Position numbers and translations under genes: made by a program. 64,000 nucleotides of DNA from an uncultured Sphingomonas sp. GTDB lineage: Bacteria > Pseudomonadota > Alphaproteobacteria > Sphingomonadales > Sphingomonadaceae. The DNA lies in NCBI RefSeq assembly GCF_934560975.1, contig NZ_CAKTFO010000002.1:178186-242185 (forward strand), written 5' to 3'. Under the pieces are notes generated by a model that ran no database searches, was not told the origin of the DNA, and was given only the letters and a program-made list of their open reading frames with translations. Shown piece after piece: positions 43,636-52,068 of this stretch (positions are counted from its first letter, which is position 1; the number at the start of each line of letters is the position of its first letter).

Positions 43636-44933
43636 CGGCCGGACGCGCCGCCCGTTTGCCGCCCCTGTCCGGCGCCCCGTTCGCGCGGCGCCTCTTCATC
43701 CCCGCCGAACAGCCGGGCGAAGAAGCCTTTGCGTTGCCGCTCCGGCATGGTCGGGCGATCGCCCGGCAGCATCACCGACGCCCCATCCTCCAGGGAATCG
43801 GCTCCTTCGGTGATCACCGTCTGCCCGGCCCGCACGCCCGCCAGGATCGCGGCGCGGGTGCCAGCCGACGGCCCTGTCGTCACCACCTGCTGCTTCACCG
43901 TGCGATCGGGCCGCAGCAGGAACACGAAGTCGCCCTGCGTCCCATGGCGCACCGCCGCCACCGGCACGGTGGGCGTGCCGCGCAGCGTGTCCACCAGCAA
44001 CGCGACGTTCACGAACTGGTTGGGGAACAGGTGTCCGTCGGGATTGGGGAAGCGCGCCTTTGCCCGCACGGTCCCGGTCGCCGCATCGATCTGGTTGTCG
44101 AAGGTCAGGAAGCGCCCGCGCGCGATCACCTGCGACCCTGCCTGGTCGGTCAGGGTGACCGGCAGGTCGCCGCCAGCCCGCCGCTTGCTCAATATGCCCG
44201 GCAGATTGCCCTGCGGCACGGCGAAGCTCACATCGATCGGCGTGGTCTGGGTGATCACCGCGATCCCGTTGGCGTCGCCCGGCGTGACATAATTGCCGAC
44301 ATCCGCCTGGCGCAGGCCGACCCGGCCCGACACAGGCGCCGTGATCGAGGTATATTGCAGATTGAGGCGCGCCGCACCCACCGCCGCGCGGTCGGCGCCG
44401 ACCGTGCCTTCCACCTGCTTCACCGTCGCCGCCTGCGTATCCACCTGCTGGCGGGCGATCGAATCCTGCTGCAACAAGGTGCGGTAACGCTGGAGGTCGG
44501 CGCGGGCCAGCGTCAGCTGCGCCTGGTCGCGGGTCAGATTGGCTTCCGCCTGGGACAGCGCAAGCTGATAGGGCCGCGGATCGATCTGGGCCAGCAATTG
44601 CCCCTTGGAGACGACCTGCCCCTCGGTGAAGTTGATGGTGAAGATGTTGCCCGAAAGCTGCGGCCGGACGGTGGCCGCGACGATCGGCTGCACCGTCCCG
44701 ATCGCCTGCAGCGATTGCGGCACGTCCGCCGCCGTGACCTTTGCGGTGCCCACGGTCGTCGGGGGTCGCTGCCGCCCCCCGCGACCTCCCCGCCCCTCGC
44801 CATCACCGCCACGGGTCAGCGCCCAAGCAAGCAGCCCGACGACGACGAGGATCACGAGGGTAATCACGGCATTGCGGCGACTGCGCGGCGAGCGTTCCAC
44901 CGGCTCCACCGCCGTCCGATTCTCTTCGTTCAT
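43632..44933 (-). CDS. RND periplasmic adaptor (membrane fusion protein, MdtA type)
   Basis: 433 residues from ATG 44933. One N-terminal membrane helix (NAVITLVILVVVGLLAWAL) is followed by a Gly/Arg linker, a lipoyl half (TVRPQLSGNIFTINFTEGQVV), a coiled-coil hairpin (LSQAEANLTRDQAQLTLARADL; QQVDTQAATVKQVEG), the second lipoyl half and beta-barrel (APVSGRVGLRQADVGNYV). It joins the inner-membrane pump to the outer-membrane channel. The C-terminal tail is basic and Gly/Gln-rich. It is the first gene of the four-gene efflux operon; its 289-bp upstream region holds a palindrome at 45099-45117. Confidence 0.93.
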   Translation of the reverse strand: MNEENRTAVEPVERSPRSRRNAVITLVILVVVGLLAWALTRGGDGEGRGGRGGRQRPPTTVGTAKVTAADVPQSLQAIGTVQPIVAATVRPQLSGNIFTINFTEGQVVSKGQLLAQIDPRPYQLALSQAEANLTRDQAQLTLARADLQRYRTLLQQDSIARQQVDTQAATVKQVEGTVGADRAAVGAARLNLQYTSITAPVSGRVGLRQADVGNYVTPGDANGIAVITQTTPIDVSFAVPQGNLPGILSKRRAGGDLPVTLTDQAGSQVIARGRFLTFDNQIDAATGTVRAKARFPNPDGHLFPNQFVNVALLVDTLRGTPTVPVAAVRHGTQGDFVFLLRPDRTVKQQVVTTGPSAGTRAAILAGVRAGQTVITEGADSLEDGASVMLPGDRPTMPERQRKGFFARLFGGDEEAPRERGAGQGRQTGGASGR

Positions 44934-45098
44934 CGCAAGCCCTTGCAGGAGAGTTGCCGGCGGAAACAACCCCGACCTTGCGGGAGCCGATGGGCGGCTC
45001 CCCCTCGCCGTAGGCTGGCGCGCTTGCAATCTCACAATCGATCTGAACCGGCCGTGAAGAACAGGATTTTAACGGCAGCTGTCAAACAGATACGCCGA

Positions 45099-45117
45099 TG
45101 CGTGTATGAAATACGCA
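45099..45117. promoter_or_regulatory. Candidate operator for the efflux operon
   Basis: TGCGTGTATGAAATACGCA is an imperfect inverted repeat (TGCGT-TAT/ATA-CGCA with one extra base). A further ATACGC copy lies at 45090-45095. A minus-strand TTGACA hexamer (complement of 45080-45085) lies just downstream, towards the fusion-protein gene, although no convincing -10 box follows. No TetR or MarR gene is nearby, so the regulator would act from elsewhere. Confidence 0.35.
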
Positions 45118-45222
45118 GGATTTCCCGTGCCGTCGAAGGTTTACCTCACGACGCGACCCGAAGGGCCGCACCAACCCAGACGTCCACCGCCCGAGACCCA
45201 TGACGATCCCGGCGTGCCCCGG

Positions 45223-46590
45223 TTACTCCGCCGCTTCCGCGCGCGTGGACGGCAATAGCGGATCGCTGCCCGTGCCATAGCGCGCGAGCGCCTCGACCGG
45301 AGCCACGTCCTCGATCTCGCGTCCGCCCGTGTCGATGTTGAGGTCCCGGAACTTGCGCGCGGAGACGAGCGCCCGGCTTTCGAAGCTGCTGACGAACGCA
45401 TTGTAATTGTTCACCGCGCTGGTCAGTCCGCCGCCCACTTTGCGCAGGTCGCCCGCCGCCTTGGCCAAGCGGTCGTGCAGCTCCTTGCCCAGGTCGGCGA
45501 TGCGGCGGGCATCGCTCGCCAGCCGCTCCTGCCGCCACACCGCAGCCACCGTTCGCGCGATCGCGATCAGGTTGGTCGGCGTCGCCAGCAATACGCGCCG
45601 TTCGAACGCATAATCCCACAGCTGCGGATCATGGTCGAGCGCGGCCGACAGGAAATGCTCGCCCGGCACGAACATCACCACATAGTCGGCCGTGTCGGCA
45701 AACCGCGTCTGATATGCCTTGGAGCCCAATGTGTTGACGTGCGCCTTCATCGCGGAGGCATGAGAGGTCAGGTGGATCGCCCGCTCCGCCTCGTCCACCG
45801 CGGCGAACGCGTCCTGGAAGGCGTTGAGCGACACCTTGGCATCGATCACCAAGGTGCGCCCACCCGGCACCCGCACGATCACGTCGGGACGGAACCGGCC
45901 ATCCTCGCTGTCGACGCTGACCTCGGTCTGGAAATCGCAATGTTCGGACAGCCCGCACGTTTCCAGCACGTTGCGCAATTGCTGCTCGCCCCAGCGCCCG
46001 CGCGCCTTGGGCGCGGCCCGCAGCGAATTGACCAGCCGTGCCGCCTCGCTGCTCACCCGCTCCTGGCCAACCCGCATCGCATCGATCAGGCCCTTGAGAT
46101 CACCAAATGCATCCCGCCGCTCGGCCTCGACCCGCGCCACGCCCTCTTCATAGCGTAGCAGCCGGTCGCTGACGGGTTGCAGCAGCGCCTTCAACTGATC
46201 GCCGCTCTTCTCCTCCGACTGACGGAAGCGCGCATCGGCCCGGTCGAGAAACTGGCGCTGGGCATCGGCCAGCAGGCGTGTGCCCACCTCGTTGAACTGG
46301 GCCGATAGCGCATCCTTGGCCTCACGTAATTCCGCGATCCGCCCCTCGAACGCCTGCGCGCGCTCGGTTGCGGCGGCCCGCTCGCCCGCCAGCTCGCGCT
46401 GGGCCGCATCACGCTCGCGGCTCACCTGGTCCAGTGTCTTGCGCAGCAGGTCGACCTGGAGCGCACGTTCCTCGAAACGATCGCGTTCGCTACGAAGCGC
46501 CACCGCGCCGCGCCCGGCCAGCAGCCACCCGATCGCCAGCCCCGCGACCAGCGCCATCACCGCCACCAACAACGCCACACCCGCATCCAT
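45223..46590 (-). CDS. rmuC: RmuC family DNA recombination protein
   Basis: 455 residues from an ATG preceded by GGGAGAGG. A single N-terminal membrane helix (ALLVAVMALVAGLAIGWLLAG) and a long coiled coil (about residues 35-135) precede the conserved RmuC domain with GRWGEQQLRNVLE, FRPDVIVRVPGGRTLVIDAK (nuclease-like core with PDV and DAK) and YVVMFVPGEHFLSAAL. RmuC limits recombination at short inverted repeats and has a predicted restriction-endonuclease-like fold. The gene stands alone between the efflux promoter region and the divergent copper-protein gene. Confidence 0.92.
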   Translation of the reverse strand: MDAGVALLVAVMALVAGLAIGWLLAGRGAVALRSERDRFEERALQVDLLRKTLDQVSRERDAAQRELAGERAAATERAQAFEGRIAELREAKDALSAQFNEVGTRLLADAQRQFLDRADARFRQSEEKSGDQLKALLQPVSDRLLRYEEGVARVEAERRDAFGDLKGLIDAMRVGQERVSSEAARLVNSLRAAPKARGRWGEQQLRNVLETCGLSEHCDFQTEVSVDSEDGRFRPDVIVRVPGGRTLVIDAKVSLNAFQDAFAAVDEAERAIHLTSHASAMKAHVNTLGSKAYQTRFADTADYVVMFVPGEHFLSAALDHDPQLWDYAFERRVLLATPTNLIAIARTVAAVWRQERLASDARRIADLGKELHDRLAKAAGDLRKVGGGLTSAVNNYNAFVSSFESRALVSARKFRDLNIDTGGREIEDVAPVEALARYGTGSDPLLPSTRAEAAE

Positions 46591-46714
46591 GCGCCTCTCC
46601 CGGAACGAAGCGTGAACTTACCATGCTGTGCCTTTGGGTCAAGCGCGGGGTTCAAGCGGGGTAGAGGAACCGCTGCGCCGGGCCCGCCGTTCGTCACCAA
46701 ACAGGAGCGCGCGC

Positions 46715-47107
46715 ATGTCCATCCGCAAGATGATCGCCAGCCACCCCGACGTGCAGGGTCACCTCAACGAGCCTCTGGCCGAAGCCGCCAAGCACGCCAT
46801 GTATTGCGCGCTGATCTGCACCTCCTGCGCCGATGCCTGCTCCGCCGAGGACATGGACATGACGCAGTGCATCCGCACCTGCATGGACTGTGCGGACGTG
46901 TGCGGGGCGACCTCACGTCTGGCGGTACGCCGGGCTGGCAGCAACGAGGCCGCCCTTCGCGCCATGCTGGAGGCTTGCATCACCATCTGCGAGATCTGCG
47001 CCGACGAGTGCGAAAAGCACGACCATGAGCATTGCCGCCGCTGCGCGACGATGTGCCGCGAATGCGCGCGCGATTGCCGCGAGGCGCTGTCCACGATCGG
47101 GCACTGA
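46715..47107 (+). CDS. Cys-rich four-helix-bundle copper-binding protein
   Basis: 130 residues from ATG 46715 with AGGAG eight bases upstream. Seventeen cysteines occur in CxxxC-spaced pairs on four helices: YCALICTSCADAC, QCIRTCMDCADVC, ACITICEICADEC and HCRRCATMCRECARDC. This is the DUF326/Csp pattern of copper storage proteins that bind many Cu(I) ions inside the bundle. There is no signal peptide or Tat motif, so it is a cytosolic Csp3-like form. A 13-bp perfect inverted repeat overlaps its stop codon. No copper ATPase or regulator is adjacent. Confidence 0.9.
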   Translation: MSIRKMIASHPDVQGHLNEPLAEAAKHAMYCALICTSCADACSAEDMDMTQCIRTCMDCADVCGATSRLAVRRAGSNEAALRAMLEACITICEICADECEKHDHEHCRRCATMCRECARDCREALSTIGH

Positions 47108-47122
47108 CCGCCCGATCGTGGA
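47090..47122. terminator. Perfect hairpin shared by convergent copper-protein and def genes
   Basis: TCCACGATCGGGC (47090-47102) and GCCCGATCGTGGA (47110-47122) form a perfect 13-bp stem with a 7-base loop. The left arm encodes the last residues of the copper protein and its stop is in the loop. It probably terminates transcription in both directions, though no T-tract follows. Confidence 0.65.
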
Positions 47123-47134
47123 CATGCGATACCT

Positions 47135-47668
47135 TTACGCGGCTTTGCGCTGCCGCCGGGCTTTTTCCAGCTTCTTCAAGACCATCTCCCGCTTCAGCCG
47201 CGACAGATGGTCGATGAAGAGAATGCCCTCCAGATGGTCCATCTCATGCTGGAGGCAGGTGGCGAGCATGCCGCCGATCCGCTCATCATGCGGGACGCCA
47301 TCCCCGTCGAGCCAGCGGGCGCGGATCTCGGCCGGGCGGTCCACGTCCGCGAACTGGTCCGGCACCGACAGGCAGCCTTCGGTATAGGTCCGCAACTCCC
47401 GAATCGGCTCGCTCAATTCGGGATTGATGAAGACCTGGGGCTTGCGGATCGGCTTGCCGTCCTCGCCTTCCTCCTCCTGCAGGTCGATCACCAGCACGCG
47501 CTTGGGCACCCCCACCTGAATCGCGGCAAGGCCGATACCCGGCGCGTCGTACATCGTCTCGAACATATCAGCGATCAACGCGCGCAGATCGTCGTCGACC
47601 GCCTCCACGGGAACGGACTTTACGCGCAGCCGGGGATCCGGCGCCTCAAGGATCGGGAGAATGGCCAT
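47135..47668 (-). CDS. def: Peptide deformylase
   Basis: 177 residues. The three family motifs are exact: GIGLAAIQVG (44-53), EGCLSVP with metal ligand Cys99, and QHEMDHLEG with ligands His141 and His145 and catalytic Glu142. It removes the formyl group from nascent proteins after translation. It lies 62 bp downstream of recR on the same strand and is convergent with the copper-protein gene. fmt, the enzyme that adds the formyl group, is divergent from recR just beyond, a common arrangement in this group. Confidence 0.97.
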   Translation of the reverse strand: MAILPILEAPDPRLRVKSVPVEAVDDDLRALIADMFETMYDAPGIGLAAIQVGVPKRVLVIDLQEEEGEDGKPIRKPQVFINPELSEPIRELRTYTEGCLSVPDQFADVDRPAEIRARWLDGDGVPHDERIGGMLATCLQHEMDHLEGILFIDHLSRLKREMVLKKLEKARRQRKAA

Positions 47669-47730
47669 GCACGCAAAATATGCCGGAGAGCGCGCGACTT
47701 CAAGCGAAGCGCGGCGATCAGCCTGATCGA

Positions 47731-48327
47731 TCAGGCCACCGGCCGCCGCGCGCGCAGCGCCTGCGCCAACGTACCCTCGTCCAGATAGTCGAGCTCGCCG
47801 CCGACCGGCAGGCCATGCGCCAGCTGAGTCACCCGCACCGGAAAACGCTCGATCCGCTCGGCAATGTAGTGGGCGGTGGTCTGCCCCTCCAGCGTGGCGT
47901 TCATCGCCAGCACCACCTCGTCCACCCCGCCCCGCTCGATCCGGCCGATCAGCTGGTCGATCGTCAGGTCCTCCGGCCTGATCCCCTCCAGCGCCGCCAG
48001 CCGCCCGCCCAGCACGTGGAAGCGCCCGGGGAACAGCCGCGTGCGATCGAGCGCCCACAGGTCGGCCACCTCCTCCACCACGCACAGCATCCGCACGTCG
48101 CGGCGCGGATCGGCGCAGATGGCGCACGGATCGGTCGTATCGACATTGCCGCAGGTGGCGCAGGTCGCGAGCTTCTCGTTCACCGCCTCCAGCGCACGCA
48201 GCAGAGGCCCCAGCGCCACCTCCCGCTTCTTCAACAAATGCAGCACCGCGCGCCGCGCCGATCGCGGCCCCAGCCCCGGCAGACGGGCCAGCGCCTGGGT
48301 CAAGCTATCGATTTCAGGAGACGCCAT
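47731..48327 (-). CDS. recR: Recombination mediator protein RecR
   Basis: 198 residues. N-terminal helix-hairpin-helix (LPGLGPRSARRAV), a zinc finger with Cys56, Cys59, Cys68 and Cys71 (CATCGNVDTTDPCAIC), and a Toprim domain with CVVEEVADLWAL and LAMNATLEGQTTAHYI. With RecF/RecO it loads RecA on single-stranded gaps. The C terminus has HGLPVGGELDYLDEGTLAQAL. It is followed by def. The 60-bp gap to divergent fmt must hold both promoters. Confidence 0.97.
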   Translation of the reverse strand: MASPEIDSLTQALARLPGLGPRSARRAVLHLLKKREVALGPLLRALEAVNEKLATCATCGNVDTTDPCAICADPRRDVRMLCVVEEVADLWALDRTRLFPGRFHVLGGRLAALEGIRPEDLTIDQLIGRIERGGVDEVVLAMNATLEGQTTAHYIAERIERFPVRVTQLAHGLPVGGELDYLDEGTLAQALRARRPVA

Positions 48328-48387
48328 GGCGAACAGATAGGGTCCGCACCCCTTTCCGTCATCCGCTTATTGTGGTTGAGGACGGCC

Positions 48388-49320
48388 ATGCGCATCGTCT
48401 TCATGGGTACGCCCGACTTCGCGGTTCCGACGCTTGATGCCCTGCACGACGCGGGGCACGAGATCGTCGCCGTCTACACCCAGCCCCCTCGCCCCGCCGG
48501 GCGCGGCAAGGCGGACCGCTCCTCGCCGGTGCAGGTGCGGGCAGAGGCTTTGGGCCTGCCGGTCCGCTCCCCCGCGTCGCTGAAGAGCGAGGCCGAGCAG
48601 GACGCCTTTGCCGCGCTGGAGCCGGACGCCGCGATCGTCGCCGCCTACGGCCTGATCCTGCCGCAGGCGATCCTCGACATTCCGGTTTGGGAATGCCTCA
48701 ACGTCCACGCCTCGCTCCTGCCGCGCTGGCGGGGCGCCGCGCCGGTGCAGCGCGCGATCCTGGCTGGGGACACGGATACAGGCGTCACCATCATGGCGAT
48801 GGAGGCGGGCCTGGACACCGGCGACATGCTGGCGGTGGAAACCACGCCGGTCGCCGCCAAGGATGCCGGCGCGCTCACCGCCGAACTGGCCAAGATGGGC
48901 GCGCGGATGATGGCGGAGGTGCTGGCCGATCCCGGCGACTATCCGCCACAGCCGCAGCCGGCGGACGGCGTCGCCTACGCCGCCAAGATCGACAAGGCCG
49001 AGGCGCGGATCGATTTCGCCCGCCCCGCCGTCGAGATAGAGCGCCAGGTCCGCGCCTTCGCGCCTGCCCCCGGCGCCTGGTTTGAACATGCGGGCGAACG
49101 CATCCGCATCCTTGCGGCGGAGGTCGCGGGCGGCAGCGGCGCACCCGGCACCGTGCTGGACGATGCGCTGCTGATCGCCTGCGGAACCGGTGCCATCCGC
49201 CCGGTTCAGCTCCAACGCGCCGGACGCGGCGTCATGCCCGCGGCCGAACTGCTGCGCGGCTTCTCCATCTCCGCCGGCACCCTCCTGGAGCCCTCTCCGT
49301 TGGGGGAGAGGATTGGGTGA
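48388..49320 (+). CDS. fmt: Methionyl-tRNA formyltransferase
   Basis: 310 residues, with GAGGA upstream of the ATG. The N-terminal catalytic domain has MGTPDFAVPTL, the formyl-tetrahydrofolate site ASLLPRWRGAAPVQRAI, and MEAGLDTGDML; the C-terminal tRNA-binding domain ends at GVMPAAELLRGFSI. It formylates initiator Met-tRNA. The last residues (EPSPLGERIG) and the stop are encoded by a short repeat (49292-49327), so the true conserved protein probably ends near SAGTLLE and the tail was added by that element. truA follows 82 bp downstream. Confidence 0.96.
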   Translation: MRIVFMGTPDFAVPTLDALHDAGHEIVAVYTQPPRPAGRGKADRSSPVQVRAEALGLPVRSPASLKSEAEQDAFAALEPDAAIVAAYGLILPQAILDIPVWECLNVHASLLPRWRGAAPVQRAILAGDTDTGVTIMAMEAGLDTGDMLAVETTPVAAKDAGALTAELAKMGARMMAEVLADPGDYPPQPQPADGVAYAAKIDKAEARIDFARPAVEIERQVRAFAPAPGAWFEHAGERIRILAAEVAGGSGAPGTVLDDALLIACGTGAIRPVQLQRAGRGVMPAAELLRGFSISAGTLLEPSPLGERIG

Positions 49321-49327
49321 GGGTGAC
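49292..49327. repeat. REP-like short palindromic repeat overlapping the fmt 3' end
   Basis: CCTCTCC (49292-49298) and GGAGAGG (49305-49311) form a hairpin followed by ATTGGGTGAGGG. The TGA stop of fmt lies in the GGGTGAGGG part. Sequences of the form CCCTCTCC-GGGAGAGGGTTGGGTGAGGG recur as dispersed intergenic repeats in many GC-rich proteobacteria. Only one copy was recognised in this window. Confidence 0.5.
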
Positions 49328-49402
49328 CCGCGCTTACGACAAAGAGCGCAGCCTTCCCGTATCCCTATCTTCTTCCCGCCACGGAGAAGGAGCGTCCAGA
49401 GC

Positions 49403-50140
49403 ATGACCCGCTTTCGCCTGACGGTGGAGTTTGACGGCACGCCCTTCATGGGTTGGCAGCGTCAGGCTCACGGCCCATCGGTCCAGCAGGCGATCGAGGA
49501 TGCCGCCGCCGCCATCACCGGTCAGCCCGCCACGCTCCACGCAGCCGGACGCACCGATGCAGGCGTGCATGCGCTCGCGATGACCGCGCATGTCGACATC
49601 GCCAAGCCGATCGCGCCGTTTCGCCTGATGGAGGCGCTCAACGCCCACCTCAAGCCGCAGCCGGTCGCCATCCTCGGGTGCGAGGTGGTGCCCGACGACT
49701 GGCATGCCCGCTTTTCCTGCCTCGGCCGGTCCTACCTGTACCGCATCGCCAATCGCCGCGCGCCGTTGACGCTGGACCGGCACCGGGCTTGGCGGATCGG
49801 GCGCGATCTGGACGTGGATTCGATGCATGACGCGGCACAGTTGCTGGTCGGGCGGCACGATTTCACCACCTTCCGCTCGGCCCATTGCCAGGCGGAAAGC
49901 CCGGTCAAGACGCTCGACCGCCTCGACGTGCGGCGCGAAGGGGACGAGGTGCAGATCGAAGCCGCCGCCCGCTCCTTCCTCCATCATCAGGTGCGCTCCA
50001 TGGTCGGCTGCCTCGCGCTGGTAGGGCAAGGGCAATGGAGCGCGCGGGATGTGGCGGACGCGCTGGAGGCAAGGGACCGCGCCGCCCTCGGCCTCAACGC
50101 CCCGCCCGATGGGCTCTACTTCGTTGCCGCCCGCTACTGA
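49403..50140 (+). CDS. truA: tRNA pseudouridine(38-40) synthase
   Basis: 245 residues. The catalytic Asp52 is in AAGRTDAGVHA, with FDGTPFMGWQRQ at the start, FSCLGRSYLYRI in the middle and RSFLHHQVRSMVG near the end; these are the TruA signatures. It modifies U38-U40 in the anticodon stem. AAGGAG lies 11 bases before the ATG, a long spacing. It probably shares an operon with fmt. The 3' end overlaps the convergent DUF72 remnant by 7 bp. Confidence 0.97.
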   Translation: MTRFRLTVEFDGTPFMGWQRQAHGPSVQQAIEDAAAAITGQPATLHAAGRTDAGVHALAMTAHVDIAKPIAPFRLMEALNAHLKPQPVAILGCEVVPDDWHARFSCLGRSYLYRIANRRAPLTLDRHRAWRIGRDLDVDSMHDAAQLLVGRHDFTTFRSAHCQAESPVKTLDRLDVRREGDEVQIEAAARSFLHHQVRSMVGCLALVGQGQWSARDVADALEARDRAALGLNAPPDGLYFVAARY

Positions 50141-50927
50141 TCGACGCGCCAGATCAACTCCATCGCCGCCGCCGGTGCCCGCTCCTTGGCGCCGTTGATC
50201 ATGAACACGAACACGTCGCGTGGACCACCCTGCGACCTTTCCCGCGCGTCGGCATAGGCATAGCCCTCCGGCGCTTCCCCGCGTGCCCATGCCTTGGCTG
50301 TATCCGCCCACGCGTCCAGCGCCTGCGGGGCGTAACCCGTCGGCTCCTCCGCCCGCTGGTTCTGGAGCCGGGCATAGACGAAATCCACGTCAGGTCGGCA
50401 AATTGCGGATATTTGTCGGCATCCGCGAACACGATCGCGGCCCCTGCCGCACGCGCCAGCGCGACAAAGGCGGGATCGCGGAAGCTGTCGTGGCGCGGCT
50501 CGATCGCGTGGCGCAGGGTCACCCCCGCCACTTCTTGCGGCAGCAGCTTCAAGAATGCGCCGAAATCGTCCGTGTCGAACGGCTTGGTCGCCGCAAACTG
50601 CCACAGGATCGGACCCAGCTTCGGCCCGAGTTCCACCAGCCCCTGGTTGACGAACTTGGCGATCGACTCGCCCGCGTCGGCCAGCACCTTGCGGTTGGTG
50701 CAGAAGCGCGAAGCCTTGACGCTGAACACGAAATCGTCGGGCGTGCGCTTGGCCCAGTCCGCCCAGGTGGCGGGCTTCTGCGTGGAGTAGAAGGTGCCGT
50801 TGATCTCGATCGCGGTCACTTTGGACGCCGCATATTCCAACTCGCGCGCCTTGGGCCATTTGGGCGGGTAGAAAGTGTCCCGCCATGGCTCATAGGTCCA
50901 GCCGCCGATGCCGACCCGGATCGTCAT
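50134..50927 (-). pseudogene. DUF72 family gene with a frameshift
   Basis: The reading frame starting at ATG 50927 encodes a DUF72 N-terminal two-thirds (MTIRVGIGGWTYEPWRDTF; EINGTFYSTQKPATWADWA; HAIEPRHDSF) up to FADLT near 50388. The conserved continuation DFVYARLQNQ...GYAPQALDAWADTAKAW is in the next frame and runs to the TAG at 50134. The span is 794 bp, one short of a multiple of three, so a single missing base near GACCTGACGTGGATTTC explains it. The start overlaps the threonine dehydratase stop (ATGA). Function of DUF72 (TIM-barrel, YecE-like) is unknown. A sequencing error is an alternative to true decay. Confidence 0.82.
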
Positions 50928-51892
50928 GCCGCCTCCATTACCCGTGCAAACGCCCTGGGATCCACATTGGAGCCGGAGCAGACGATCACGGTATCGCCCT
51001 CGCTGTCCGCTACCTTGCCCGCCAGCCATGCCGCCAGCGCCACCGCGCCGCCGGGCTCCACCACCAGGCCAAGGCCGAAGGCGAAGCGCATCGCCGCCTG
51101 CGTCTCCGCCTCGCTCACCCACAACCCGTGCGCGCCGGCCTCCCGCAATGCTCCGAAGGTCAAATCGGAGACGCGCCGCGACTGGAGCGCGTCGCACGAC
51201 GTGAACGGCGCATCCGCTGCTACCTCGACGATCTTCCCGCCGGCCAGCGACCGCGCCATGTCGTCCCACCCCTCCGGCTCGGCGGTGACGATCGCGCTGT
51301 TCGGCAAGGCAAGCGCGATCCCCGCCGCCAGACCGCCGCCGCCGCACGGCACGATCACCCGCCGGGGCGCGCGGCCAAGCTGTTCGGCAATCTCCAGCCC
51401 CGCCGTGCCCTGCCCCTCGATCACGTCCACATCGTCGAACGACGGCACCAGCACCGCGCCGCGTTCCACCGCCAGGCTCGCCGCGATCGCCTCCCGGCTC
51501 TCCGTGTGTCGATCATAGGTCACGATCTCAGCGCCCAGCGCCCGCGTGGCCGCCATCTTCACGGCGGGCGCGTCGGCGGGCATCACGATCGTGGCGGCCG
51601 TGTCGAGCATGGCCGCCGCCCGTGCTACCCCCTGGGCATGGTTGCCGGACGAAAACGCCACCACGCCGGCCCTCCGCTCCTCCGCGTTCATCTGCGCCAG
51701 GCGGTTATAGGCGCCGCGCAATTTGAATGCGCCACCCAGCTGCAACGATTCGGCCTTGATCCATACCCGGCCCGTTTCGGTCGGCACGGGCAGCAGAGGC
51801 GTCAGGGTCACGACTCCGCAAACCCGCTTCGCCGCCGCCGAGATGCCTGTGGCCGATGGTCGGCAAGGGTCTTTAGATCGCTGATTATTCAC
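50924..51892 (-). CDS. Threonine/serine dehydratase (PLP fold type II)
   Basis: 322 residues from GTG 51892, which has AGGA six bases upstream; there is no suitable ATG. PLP-binding Lys57 is in GGAFKLRGAYNRL, and the phosphate-binding loop is CGGGGLAAG; FSSGNHAQGVA is the substrate loop. There is no C-terminal ACT regulatory domain, so it is the short catabolic form that yields 2-oxobutyrate or pyruvate plus ammonia. The N terminus before VVTLTPLLPV is a little unusual compared with homologues that usually begin with a TRDDV-like helix, so the start is less certain. It is divergent from ornithine decarboxylase. Confidence 0.85.
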   Translation of the reverse strand: MNNQRSKDPCRPSATGISAAAKRVCGVVTLTPLLPVPTETGRVWIKAESLQLGGAFKLRGAYNRLAQMNAEERRAGVVAFSSGNHAQGVARAAAMLDTAATIVMPADAPAVKMAATRALGAEIVTYDRHTESREAIAASLAVERGAVLVPSFDDVDVIEGQGTAGLEIAEQLGRAPRRVIVPCGGGGLAAGIALALPNSAIVTAEPEGWDDMARSLAGGKIVEVAADAPFTSCDALQSRRVSDLTFGALREAGAHGLWVSEAETQAAMRFAFGLGLVVEPGGAVALAAWLAGKVADSEGDTVIVCSGSNVDPRAFARVMEAA

Positions 51893-52068
51893 GGTTTGTC
51901 CTATCGAAAAGGAACGTCTCGCAATGTCGCGCGATTGCAACTTTACAGGGGGACCCCCCCTCCTTATGTAGCCGCCTCCGCTGCCCCATGGGACTTCCAC
52001 CGCAAGGCAGTGATTTGTGTCGAAACAGAAGACCGCGGGTTCGCCCACGGCATTGGAGGTCCCTTGAG

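Noticed and set aside
38151..44292. Two long plus-strand open frames opposite the RND genes
   Set aside because: His/Arg/Gln/Asp-rich translations typical of complement shadows; both RND proteins are intact on the minus strand.
51948..51958. GGGGGACCCCC palindrome between threonine dehydratase and ornithine decarboxylase
   Set aside because: Short homopolymer-based symmetry that could be chance in GC-rich DNA; no flanking promoter elements to support an operator.
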